DNA from: Williamsia sp. 1138
Lineage (GTDB): Bacteria; Actinomycetota; Actinomycetes; Mycobacteriales; Mycobacteriaceae
Reading direction: 5' to 3'
DNA: 64,000 nucleotides
Assembly (NCBI RefSeq): GCF_002095435.2
Contig: NZ_MJEJ02000050.1
Coordinates: 186,001-250,000, forward strand
Shown: one piece after another, positions 17,199 to 24,628 of the stretch
Layout: every line of letters begins with the position of its first letter
Numbering within the stretch: the first letter of the stretch is position 1
Made by a program: the position numbers and the translations under genes
Notes under the pieces: model-generated
Database searches by the model: none
What the model saw: only the letters and a program-made list of their open reading frames with translations
What the model was told of the DNA's origin: nothing

Positions 17199-17305
17199 GC
17201 GGATTACTCTGCCAAGTTCGCGCCCCGAATGCGCGGTGAATGGCGTGGTCCGTCAAAATAGCCGTGAGCGGGCCAGGGGTGCTGCCGGTCGGAAGCACGA
17301 TCCCC

Positions 17306-17311
17306 TAGAGT
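17306..17311 (+). promoter_or_regulatory. -10 element, leaderless start
   Basis: TAGAGT ends six bases before GTG 17318, placing the expected transcription start on or next to the G of the start codon. No ribosome binding site is visible, consistent with a leaderless mRNA for the following gene. Confidence 0.5.
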
Positions 17312-17317
17312 CAGATC

Positions 17318-18172
17318 GTGGCCAACCCCAAGAAGCTCCTTTCGCAGCTGTCCAAGACCGGACCGCACAAGGTTCTGCGCGGCGACATGGCGATCGTCGG
17401 ATTACCCGGCACCCTCTATGCCCCCGCCGAAGGAAAGGACCTCCCGGGAATCGCCTTCGGCCACGGCTGGCTCACCGGTGCCAAGCAGTACTACAAGACC
17501 CTGGCGCACCTGGCGTCGTGGGGCATCGTCGCCGCGGCTCCGACCACCGAAAAGGGCATGCTGGCGTCCGATCAGGGGCTGGCCGCCGACCTCGAGACAA
17601 CGTTGTCGGTGATCAGTGAGGTCCGACTGGGTGCAGGCGATATCACCGTGCACAAACATCGACTGGGTCTGGCCGGCCACGGGTTCGGCGCGTCGGCCGC
17701 GACACTGGCCGCCGCCCGAAGCGAACGAGCCAGAGCACTTGCCGCACTGTTTCCGGCTCCGACGAGCAGCGCAGTCCTGCCTGCCGCCCGTGAGGTCACA
17801 GTGCCGGCCCTGATCGTCGTCGCACCGGGCGAACTCGAGTCGATGACGTCCAACGCACTGGCCCTGCGACGGGCCCTCGGCGCCGATGACACCGTGCTCC
17901 GGATGGCACCACGGACCGAGAACCGGGGTCTGGCCGAGGGTTTCAGCGTGCGGTCCAAGCTCGGCGCCGGCGGCAACGACCGGAAGACCCAGAAGATCAG
18001 CCGGGGCGTGCTCACCGGATTCCTGCTCCACCAGCTCACCGAGGACAGCAAGTACGCCGCGTTCAGCGATCCGGACGCCGGCCTCGGCAAGCTCTTGACC
18101 GTCGACCCCGACGCGCTTCCGCCTGGGGCAGAAGACCTGATCGATCCGTTGACCCGACTGCTGCGGAAGTAG
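17318..18172 (+). CDS. Alpha/beta-hydrolase-fold protein without nucleophile Ser (Rv3438-like)
   Basis: 284 residues, dienelactone-hydrolase-like fold: LPGIAFGHGWLTGAKQYYK (oxyanion region), WGIVAAAPTTEKG, and the elbow GLAGHGFGASAATLAA, where the usual GxSxG Ser is replaced by Gly (GHGFG). VPALIVVAPGELE follows as the expected strand. Either it is a non-catalytic member or uses another residue. Position (between the glmS side and the EspC-like/Ala-Pro-rich genes next to glmM) and length match M. tuberculosis Rv3438 as I remember it. Start GTG 17318 is leaderless-like. Confidence 0.75.
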   Translation: MANPKKLLSQLSKTGPHKVLRGDMAIVGLPGTLYAPAEGKDLPGIAFGHGWLTGAKQYYKTLAHLASWGIVAAAPTTEKGMLASDQGLAADLETTLSVISEVRLGAGDITVHKHRLGLAGHGFGASAATLAAARSERARALAALFPAPTSSAVLPAAREVTVPALIVVAPGELESMTSNALALRRALGADDTVLRMAPRTENRGLAEGFSVRSKLGAGGNDRKTQKISRGVLTGFLLHQLTEDSKYAAFSDPDAGLGKLLTVDPDALPPGAEDLIDPLTRLLRK

Positions 18173-18186
18173 CTCCCCCCGACCGC

Positions 18187-18567
18187 TCAGCGATCGGTGA
18201 GCCAGCCACTCGAGTACGAGAAGTTCATCGTCCCGTCCTGCTCGTCATCGCTGCTGCGGACCGGCCGCGTTTCGACGGTGGAGGGGCCCACTGGGGGCGT
18301 CATTGCGGCCGCGGGCTCCCCGGCCACACCCGGCACACCGGGACCCGGTGTGTGCGGACTGAGATCGATGTCGTCGGCAGGCAACAGGATTGCACCCCGT
18401 GCCGCAATCGCTGCGCGGGTACTCCCGCGGCGATGATCGGCGTTTTCGGTCGCGATCCGTAGTCGTTCTCGGAGGGCGCGCTGTTGGTCGCGGTAGGTGC
18501 ACACCGCAGACTCGGTCTCTGTCCGTGCGCGTTCGGCGATCGAATCACAGAGATCCGCGATACTCAT
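18187..18567 (-). CDS. Hypothetical protein, last gene of EspC-like cluster
   Basis: 126 residues, not recognised. The N-terminal half is a charged helix (SIAERARTETESAVCTYRDQ and RALRERLRIATENADHR), possibly coiled coil; the second half is Pro/Gly-rich and disordered, ending MNFSYSSGWLTDR. The start ATG overlaps the stop of the upstream long gene by four bases (18564-18567), supporting co-translation and hence reality. It may be a partner or chaperone of the upstream protein; that is inference. Confidence 0.6.
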   Translation of the reverse strand: MSIADLCDSIAERARTETESAVCTYRDQQRALRERLRIATENADHRRGSTRAAIAARGAILLPADDIDLSPHTPGPGVPGVAGEPAAAMTPPVGPSTVETRPVRSSDDEQDGTMNFSYSSGWLTDR

Positions 18568-20156
18568 TGATCACCCGCCAAGGCGAGAACACCCTCGTCG
18601 CCCGGTGCGGGCGGGCGTGGATCAGTGGCCTGCGGCGCGACCTGGGTGCTCGGCTCCGGCAGTCGCGCCGGGCGTGGGATCGGTGTCGGCACCCCGGAAG
18701 CGTTTCCTGGCGTCGCCGCTGGCGACGGACAGGCCTCGGTTCCGGGCTCCGACGCGAGTGGTGAACTCTCCGTCTCGCTTGGCTCATCCGTCTCGCTTGG
18801 CTCAGTGGTCGCGGCGCCCTCGGCGGGGCCGACAGAAACGGGTTGATCTGACTGTTCTGGCCCCTGCGTGCACTCTTGCGGCCCTCTCCCGGGCGACCCG
18901 TCGTCACCCGGGCCAGCGCCGTCATCTGAGTGGTCGGGGGGCGTTCCGCCCCCGCCGACGGTCAAGCTCAAAGAACGGCCATCGTCTCCGAGCTCGAGTG
19001 TGAACGTCTTCTCACCCGACGCCGGGGGCGACACGTCCGGGGGCCCGACGGTCTGCGGAACTCCCGCGGGCCCGTCGACTGCCTGCACCGGATGACCCTC
19101 GGATTGCACTGAGACCACGGCCTCGACGACGCCGATCACCGCCCCTGCCACCGCCTCGCTGACTGCTCCGACAAGCGGGCCAAGGAGGCCGGTGAGCCCG
19201 GTGAGCTCGGCGCCCTCCGGGGCCGGCCCCGAGGCTGAAGTGAATTGACCTGCGGCAGAACTCGACCCTGCTGCGATCACCGCCCCAGCACGGGGATCAG
19301 GCGGCGGCGCAGCAGAAATCGGAAGCGGTGCACTCGTCGACTCAGCCCTCGTGCCCCCAGAGGACGGCCCGGCCGACCCACCGGGTCCACCGGGACCGCC
19401 CGTGACGGCGGGGCTGTCGGCGCAGACCGGACCTGCGCCAACGGCGGGTTCGGGGGTGTCGGCAGGAGCGCATGGGCTCGGCTGACCGCACGGATATTCG
19501 GTGGTGTCGATGCCCTGTAAGCCGGTGCAGACTCCAGACAGGATGGCTTCCACAGCCTTGTCGCAGGTGTTGACCGACGAGGTGAACAGGTTGACCGCCG
19601 CGGTGATGGCCGCGCGTAATTCCTCTCGCGGAGCGGCGGCCAGCGATTCGACGATGTCGGTCCACGCACTGATCGGCATACCGAGCAGGATGTTCGCATC
19701 GATGGATCCGATAGCGGTGAACTTGGCAACCCGCGATATGTCGATACAGTCGGCGGCCACGAGCAATCCGGTCGCGAGCTCCCCCAGCGACGTCAGGTCC
19801 GCGTCAGCCCGGGGCAGATGCGCCAAGAGCCGTTGGCGAGCAGCGGTTCCCGACCCGTCCGGCCAGCAGTCGGCCAAGGGAGCATCCTGCTCGTGCTGGT
19901 AGGACACCTGGGCGGCGGCAGCGGTGTGGACTCTCTGGAGGATCCGTCCATCTGCACGCAGTCGATGGGTGTTGACGTCCTCCGTCTCGGAGAACCGCGA
20001 CATGAACGTGTCGAATGACGGGAAGCCGTCGATCCCGAGCCGACCGGCCAGCGGGGAAACGTTGTCGAAGAAGCACACACTCGCCCTGGCGACCTCGCGC
20101 GCAGCCATGAGCTCCTCGTCGAGGGCACTCGTCGCCGGCGCAGGCGCGCTACCCAT
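18564..20156 (-). CDS. Long Ala/Pro-rich protein of the EspC-like cluster (Rv3439c-like)
   Basis: About 530 residues. The first ~220 residues look folded and helical (LDEELMAAREVARASVCFFD; ISRVAKFTAIGSIDANILLG; AAITAAVNLFTSSVNTCDKA), then a Cys-containing linker, then ~300 residues rich in Pro, Gly, Ser, Ala and Glu with a small predicted beta-segment (KTFTLELGDDGRSLSLTVGG). No signal peptide. Start: ATG 20156 overlaps the upstream stop (ATGGGTAG); GTG 20177 is an alternative; neither has a clear ribosome site. The architecture (helical head, Pro-rich tail, next to an EspC-like gene and the ESX-4 locus) suggests a type VII secretion-associated protein, but no family was recognised with confidence. 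Confidence 0.65.
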   Translation of the reverse strand: MGSAPAPATSALDEELMAAREVARASVCFFDNVSPLAGRLGIDGFPSFDTFMSRFSETEDVNTHRLRADGRILQRVHTAAAAQVSYQHEQDAPLADCWPDGSGTAARQRLLAHLPRADADLTSLGELATGLLVAADCIDISRVAKFTAIGSIDANILLGMPISAWTDIVESLAAAPREELRAAITAAVNLFTSSVNTCDKAVEAILSGVCTGLQGIDTTEYPCGQPSPCAPADTPEPAVGAGPVCADSPAVTGGPGGPGGSAGPSSGGTRAESTSAPLPISAAPPPDPRAGAVIAAGSSSAAGQFTSASGPAPEGAELTGLTGLLGPLVGAVSEAVAGAVIGVVEAVVSVQSEGHPVQAVDGPAGVPQTVGPPDVSPPASGEKTFTLELGDDGRSLSLTVGGGGTPPDHSDDGAGPGDDGSPGRGPQECTQGPEQSDQPVSVGPAEGAATTEPSETDEPSETESSPLASEPGTEACPSPAATPGNASGVPTPIPRPARLPEPSTQVAPQATDPRPPAPGDEGVLALAGDQ

Positions 20157-20469
20157 CGACGCGACCCGGATCGCCACGGACGAACGTGACCGCGTTCGAC
20201 GAGTCCTGACCAGCCAGAGTGTCTGCGGCCGCAGTCAGCGCATCACCGAACGTTCGGGACGAGCCGACGAGTGCGGTCACCGACTGGATCACCGCGAGAA
20301 TGCCCGCGGCGTAGTCCATCGCGTGAGTGCCGTACCGATTCCCCATGTGCGCGCCGAAGTCGCAGTCCACGAGCTCTGTCGCGGCGACCTGCACGGATGA
20401 CGCTGTCTGCCCGAAAACACTGCCCAGTGTTCGCAATGCGTCCGGGTCCACCCTGGTCTGCTCAGTCAT
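20149..20469 (-). CDS. EspC-like (DUF2580) putative type VII secretion target
   Basis: 106 residues beginning MTEQTRVDPDALRTLGSVFG, which resembles the VxPxxLxxxA start of the EspC/DUF2580 family of small helical proteins exported by type VII systems. A second helix (AMDYAAGILAVIQSVTALVG) follows after a Gly-containing turn. ATG 20469 is preceded by GGAGGGCGAG, an excellent ribosome site; the frame is open further upstream but without similarity. It overlaps the long Ala/Pro-rich gene. The ESX-4 locus starts about 3 kb upstream. Family assignment is from pattern only. Confidence 0.6.
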   Translation of the reverse strand: MTEQTRVDPDALRTLGSVFGQTASSVQVAATELVDCDFGAHMGNRYGTHAMDYAAGILAVIQSVTALVGSSRTFGDALTAAADTLAGQDSSNAVTFVRGDPGRVDG

Positions 20470-20703
20470 CTCGCCCTCCCATGGATCAGACGCAGCGCCG
20501 GCCGAATCGGTTCCATGCCCCGGCCAGAATGATCCCGAACAGCAAACCACGCCGCAGGCGCCACCGTCCGCCTCCTCGCTGTCCCCCACCATCAGTGCGT
20601 CCGGACCCGCAGCGCTCGGACATCGAATGCGATATTGCTGACCACCCCGACGCCTACGGCTCGAAACGAACGCAGGCACCGGTCAGTCGGTGAACCGGAA
20701 AAG

Positions 20704-20724
20704 TGTTCGGTTATAAGTCGAACA
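20704..20724 (-). promoter_or_regulatory. Inverted repeat over a -10-like element upstream of EspC-like gene
   Basis: The 287-bp gap 20470-20756 holds no gene. In it, TGTTCG (20704-20709) and CGAACA (20719-20724) flank a nine-base AT-rich core containing TATAAC on the minus strand, a plausible -10. A repressor binding this repeat would cover the promoter of the EspC-like operon; the leader would be ~230 nt. A weak CGGC/GCCG hairpin followed by TTTT at 20724-20742 (minus) may terminate glmM. Confidence 0.4.
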
Positions 20725-20756
20725 AAACGGCAGAATGCGCCGCGGGAGTGGATAAT

Positions 20757-22094
20757 TCAGGCGGCCTCGACAGCCGCAGCAATCCTGGCGGCCACCGACT
20801 GCGCCTGCTCTGCGGTCGCCGCCTCGACCATCACCCGCACCAATTGCTCTGTGCCAGAGGGACGGAGCAGGACACGGCCCGTCGCGCCCAGTTCCGTTTC
20901 CGCATCGGTCACGGCCGCTTGTACGGATCCAGCTGCTGCCACCACATTCTTGTCCGCTACGCGGACGTTGATCAGCACCTGGGGCAGGGCGTTCATGATC
21001 GACGCCAGTTCCGCCAAGGACTTTCCACTACTTGCCATCCGGCCCATGAGGGCCAGACCGGTGAGGATGCCGTCACCGGTGGTGCCGTGCGACGGGATGA
21101 CCACGTGGCCCGATTGTTCTCCGCCCAGGGAGAAGCCGCCTGCCCGCAGTTCTTCGAGCACGTAACGGTCGCCGACCGCGGTGGTGCGCACGGTGATTCC
21201 CGCAGCGGTCATCGCCAAGTGCAGACCGAGGTTGCTCATCACGGTTGCGACCAGGGTGTCGTCTTTGAGGCTGCCCGCATCCTTCATCGCACTGGCGAGC
21301 ACTGCCATGATCGCGTCGCCATCGACGACGGCACCGGTCGCATCGACGGCCAGGCACCGGTCGGCGTCACCGTCGTGGGCCAGGCCGAGATCGGCTCCGT
21401 AGTCGAGCACCGCGGCACGCACCTGGTCCAAATGTGTTGAGCCACAGTTGAGATTGATGTTCTCGCCATCGGGATCGGCACTGAGTGCGATGACCGTGGC
21501 GCCGGCACTCCGGTAAGCCCGCGGCGCCGCAGTGTACGCCGCACCGTGGGCACAATCGACGACCACCGTCACGGGCTTGAGGTTCACGTCGACGATGCCG
21601 GACAGGTGATCGAGATAGGCGTCGATGCCGTCGGCGGCGTCGCGAACACGTCCGACGGCGGCACCGGTCGGTCGCACGACCGCAGCCCCCGCGGCCGCCT
21701 CGATCGCATCTTCTGCAGCATCGGAGAGTTTGTGACCACCCGCAGCGAAGAACTTGATCCCGTTGTCGGGCATGGGATTGTGGGACGCGGAGATCATCAC
21801 GCCGAACGCGGCGTCATAGAAATCGGTCAGGTAGGCGACGGCCGGCGTCGGGACGACCCCGACACGTACGGCGTCGACACCGGCAGCGGTCAACCCCGCG
21901 CATACTGCGGCTTCCAGCATTTCACCAGACGCCCTCGTGTCGCGGCCGACCACGGCGACCGGCCGCGTGCGGCCATCATGACCGCCCGCCGGGAGTACCC
22001 GGGCAGCGGCCTCGGCCAGCGACAACGCCAACTCCGGCGTCAGGTCGGCGTTGGCCAAGCCGCGGACTCCATCGGTTCCAAACAGTCGCCCCAT
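20757..22094 (-). CDS. glmM: Phosphoglucosamine mutase
   Basis: GlmM isomerises glucosamine-6-P to glucosamine-1-P on the way to UDP-GlcNAc. The 445-residue protein starts [14 protein letters not shown], has the active phosphoserine loop [16 protein letters not shown] (about residue 100), the metal-binding DGDADR loop ([13 protein letters not shown]), the sugar loop GGEQSGHV and the C-terminal phosphate loop [12 protein letters not shown]. All catalytic motifs are intact. It follows rplM-rpsI on the same strand with a hairpin between them, and acts in the same pathway as GlmS. Confidence 0.98.
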   Translation of the reverse strand: MGRLFGTDGVRGLANADLTPELALSLAEAAARVLPAGGHDGRTRPVAVVGRDTRASGEMLEAAVCAGLTAAGVDAVRVGVVPTPAVAYLTDFYDAAFGVMISASHNPMPDNGIKFFAAGGHKLSDAAEDAIEAAAGAAVVRPTGAAVGRVRDAADGIDAYLDHLSGIVDVNLKPVTVVVDCAHGAAYTAAPRAYRSAGATVIALSADPDGENINLNCGSTHLDQVRAAVLDYGADLGLAHDGDADRCLAVDATGAVVDGDAIMAVLASAMKDAGSLKDDTLVATVMSNLGLHLAMTAAGITVRTTAVGDRYVLEELRAGGFSLGGEQSGHVVIPSHGTTGDGILTGLALMGRMASSGKSLAELASIMNALPQVLINVRVADKNVVAAAGSVQAAVTDAETELGATGRVLLRPSGTEQLVRVMVEAATAEQAQSVAARIAAAVEAA

Positions 22095-22168
22095 CGACCA
22101 TCCCTTTCTTCGAGATCTTCACGCGTTCGAGCCGGTCGACCCGCACCCTCGTATGTCCTTCAACGCAA

Positions 22169-22204
22169 CAGGCAGGCGTCCAGTGAATCCTGAACGCCTG
22201 CCTG
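22169..22204 (-). terminator. Terminator-like hairpin after rpsI
   Basis: CAGGCAGGCGT (22169-22179) and ACGCCTGCCTG (22194-22204) are perfect 11-base arms around a 14-base loop, 42 bp downstream of the rpsI stop. On the minus strand the hairpin is followed only by TTGCGTT, so it is not a strong intrinsic terminator; it probably ends or attenuates the rplM-rpsI transcript before glmM. Confidence 0.6.
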
Positions 22205-22245
22205 TGCCCAAGACCGCCTTGGTGCTCGCGGGTCCTGTAGAGAAA

Positions 22246-22767
22246 TCAGCGCTTGCTGTACTGCGAAGCCTTACGGGCCTTCTTCAGGCCGTACTTCTTG
22301 CGCTCCACCGCACGCGGGTCACGCGTGAGGAAGCCGGCCTTTTTCAGGGCCGGACGATCGTCGGGAGTGACCTCGATCAACGCGCGAGCGATGGCGAGCC
22401 GCAGGGCACCCGCTTGACCCGAAGGTCCGCCACCGTGGAGTTTTGCGGCGATGTCGAACGTGTCGCTGCGCTCCACCGTGACAAACGGGGCCTTGATCAG
22501 CTGCTGGTGCACCTTGTTGGGGAAGTACTCCTCGAGGGTGCGGCCGTTGAGCGTGAACCCGCCGGTACCCGGAGACATCCGGACGCGGACGACAGCCTCT
22601 TTACGGCGGCCGACGGTCTGGATCGGGCGATCGAAGTCAACCGGTGCGCGGGTGACGGCAGGCTCTGCATCGACGCTGTCGTCGACCGAGTAGTCGTCGG
22701 CACCGAACTCGGCGACAACTTCTTCGGCCACGACTTCTTCGGCGGCCACGTCAGGCTGATCGGACAC
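22246..22767 (-). CDS. rpsI: 30S ribosomal protein S9
   Basis: 173 residues: an acidic N-terminal extension ([18 protein letters not shown]) usual in actinobacterial S9, then [59 protein letters not shown] and the basic tail [12 protein letters not shown] that reaches the P-site. Two starts are possible: GTG 22791, overlapping the rplM stop (GTGA), and GTG 22767, six bases after GGAGGAG. I choose 22767 because of that strong ribosome site. Confidence 0.95.
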   Translation of the reverse strand: MSDQPDVAAEEVVAEEVVAEFGADDYSVDDSVDAEPAVTRAPVDFDRPIQTVGRRKEAVVRVRMSPGTGGFTLNGRTLEEYFPNKVHQQLIKAPFVTVERSDTFDIAAKLHGGGPSGQAGALRLAIARALIEVTPDDRPALKKAGFLTRDPRAVERKKYGLKKARKASQYSKR

Positions 22768-22787
22768 GTTCTGCTCCTCCGGCGCCG

Positions 22788-23231
22788 TCACTGGGCAACC
22801 TGGGTGATCTCGAAGGGGACGGGCTGCTGAGCCACGTGGGGATGATTCGGGCCGGCGTACACCTTGAGCTTGGAAGCCATGGCGTTGCCGAGCTTGGTCT
22901 TCGGGAGCATCCCGATGATCGCCTTCTCGACGAGGCGCTCCGGATGCGTCGCGATGGTCTCTCCGACAGTGCGGGACTTCAGGCCGCCCGGATGACCGGA
23001 GTGACGGTAGAGCAATTTGTCGTCGCGCTTGTTTCCGCTGACGGCAACCTTCTCGGCGTTGATGATGACGACGAAGTCGCCGCCATCCATGTGGGGTGCG
23101 TAGGTCGGCTTGTGCTTACCGCGCAGGAGCGTTGCGCTCTGCACGGCGAGGCGGCCGAGCACCACGTCGGTGGCATCGATGACATGCCACGTACGGGTGA
23201 TGTCACCGGCCTTCGGGGTGTAAGTAGGCAC
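22788..23231 (-). CDS. rplM: 50S ribosomal protein L13
   Basis: 147 residues starting [20 protein letters not shown] with [14 protein letters not shown] and [14 protein letters not shown], the L13 signatures. The start is GTG 23231. It is first in the rplM-rpsI operon, as in other bacteria. In M. tuberculosis the esxT/esxU pair lies just upstream; here the upstream gap is only a 185-bp leader/promoter. Confidence 0.97.
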   Translation of the reverse strand: MPTYTPKAGDITRTWHVIDATDVVLGRLAVQSATLLRGKHKPTYAPHMDGGDFVVIINAEKVAVSGNKRDDKLLYRHSGHPGGLKSRTVGETIATHPERLVEKAIIGMLPKTKLGNAMASKLKVYAGPNHPHVAQQPVPFEITQVAQ

Positions 23232-23259
23232 AGATAATCCTCTGTCTTATCGGATGGAG

Positions 23260-23298
23260 CTGGTCGGGCATGCGGCAGAGGTTGCTCCTGGCGACCAG
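23260..23298 (-). promoter_or_regulatory. Hairpin in the rplM leader, possible L13 autoregulatory site
   Basis: CTGGTCG (23260-23266) and CGACCAG (23292-23298) can pair in the rplM 5' leader, with a 25-base loop. Ribosomal protein operons are often autoregulated through leader RNA structures and L13 leaders are known in other phyla; whether this is one is inference. Confidence 0.3.
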
Positions 23299-23352
23299 TG
23301 GGGACCCAGGCCTCGACTACACCGATTTCAGGCGGTCGCGTACCAACCGACA

Positions 23353-23382
23353 ACAGTACCGGCCAGGCACACAGCGGGTCAA
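23353..23382 (-). promoter_or_regulatory. Promoter of rplM-rpsI
   Basis: On the minus strand TTGACC (23382-23377) and TACTGT (23358-23353) are separated by 18 bp, a good match to a housekeeping sigma promoter. The predicted start near 23346 gives a leader of about 115 nt. Confidence 0.65.
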
Positions 23383-23416
23383 AACGCCCACGACCTGCAG
23401 TGCCGGGGCATGGGGT

Positions 23417-24628
23417 TCATCGATCACCGATACGCACCGAACCGACCGCCATCATGCACTGCTCGTCGATCGAGTCGCCCGCCGATCCGGCCTGACAACC
23501 GACGCTGACCTGCAGTCCGGCCGCGACGACGAGGTACCAGCGGATGGCTCCGCCGGAGACCGGCACCTCGCGGTAACTGATGACCTCCCGCCCCGCGTAG
23601 CGGGTGCTGGCCGAGAACTCCTGCACCACGTCGTCGCCGCGTTGGTCGATACGGTTGCGTAGGCTGCCTGCCACCGACGACAGCGTCGAGGTGCTGCGGA
23701 CCGCGTTCTGGAGCAATATGATGCGCCGATCATCCTGCGGGGCTGCGAAAGTTGTGCGCGATACGACGCCCTCGGCGGCCGGTTCGCTGCTCTGTCGCCA
23801 ATCCCCCGGCACCGCGAGCGACACGCGGCCGACCTGCGCTTGCCGATCGACCACCGGCGCCTGGGGCTGGGGTCCGTCTCGCACGATGACGACGGCGACC
23901 GCCACGGCAAAAGCGACGACGGCGATCAGTACTGCGGCCACCAGCAACGGTCGGCGACGGGACCCGCCCGCAGATTGCGGTGGTCCGACGTTCGTGATGG
24001 GAGCCGGCGCTGCGGCGGCGCCCCCGTACCGCTGGACCAGGGCGCGGCGCACGCACGCCACGCGGCCGACAACGGTCTCGTGCTCGACACGAGAGCGGAC
24101 GGATTCGACCGAACCGGGTTCGGCACCGTCGACGAGGATCGCCTCCACCCCGTTGTCTGCCAGTTCTGCCACCAGTTCGGCGTAGGTCTGATCGGTGGCG
24201 ACAGTTGTCGACGCGATCTGCCAGTCGCCACCCGCGCGCCGGACCTCGTGGATGTCGATGCGGCCGGCAACCTCGATGACGAGAGCCCGCTGAGCGGTGG
24301 CGTCCAGATGCGAGCGCGCGATGACCACGGCACGCGGGACGAGCTCCACCTCGCGGCCCACCACCGTGGCGGCGTGCAGCAACACGGATGTTCGCGGGGT
24401 CCCCCACGTGCTGGGGTGCGCGACGGTGACGTCATCGATACCGGCCAGCGCCCGGTCGAACAGCTGCCTCCACGCCTGTACCGAATGCAACCGCTCACCG
24501 TCGACGACGACCGTCGACGCATTGATCGCGGCCACCAGGGCGCCAACCTGTTGCCGCGGACGTCCGCCGACCTCCAGATGGTCGTAGGCCACGTCGGCCA
24601 CCGCGGCGCGCATCGATGGCGCGTTCAC
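23417..24628 (-). CDS. Type VII secretion-associated protein (Rv3446c-like)
   Basis: 403 residues. The N-terminal ~210 residues form a soluble actin/hydrolase-like domain (HLEVGGRPRQQVGALVAAIN, VTVAHPSTWGTPRTSVLLHA). A single membrane helix follows at about 230-250 (RRRPLLVAAVLIAVVAFAVA), then a C-terminal extracytoplasmic domain (GRVSLAVPGDWRQS...GGAIRWYLVVAAGLQVSVGC) typical of the type VII secretion-associated family next to eccC4. Start GTG 24628 overlaps the eccC stop by four bases, so it is translationally coupled. Confidence 0.85.
   Translation of the reverse strand: MNAPSMRAAVADVAYDHLEVGGRPRQQVGALVAAINASTVVVDGERLHSVQAWRQLFDRALAGIDDVTVAHPSTWGTPRTSVLLHAATVVGREVELVPRAVVIARSHLDATAQRALVIEVAGRIDIHEVRRAGGDWQIASTTVATDQTYAELVAELADNGVEAILVDGAEPGSVESVRSRVEHETVVGRVACVRRALVQRYGGAAAAPAPITNVGPPQSAGGSRRRPLLVAAVLIAVVAFAVAVAVVIVRDGPQPQAPVVDRQAQVGRVSLAVPGDWRQSSEPAAEGVVSRTTFAAPQDDRRIILLQNAVRSTSTLSSVAGSLRNRIDQRGDDVVQEFSASTRYAGREVISYREVPVSGGAIRWYLVVAAGLQVSVGCQAGSAGDSIDEQCMMAVGSVRIGDR

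Noticed and set aside
23254-23508. Possible small WXG100 gene between rplM and the Rv3446c-like gene
   Set aside because: No WxG motif and no helical hairpin in any frame; the region holds the rplM promoter and leader.
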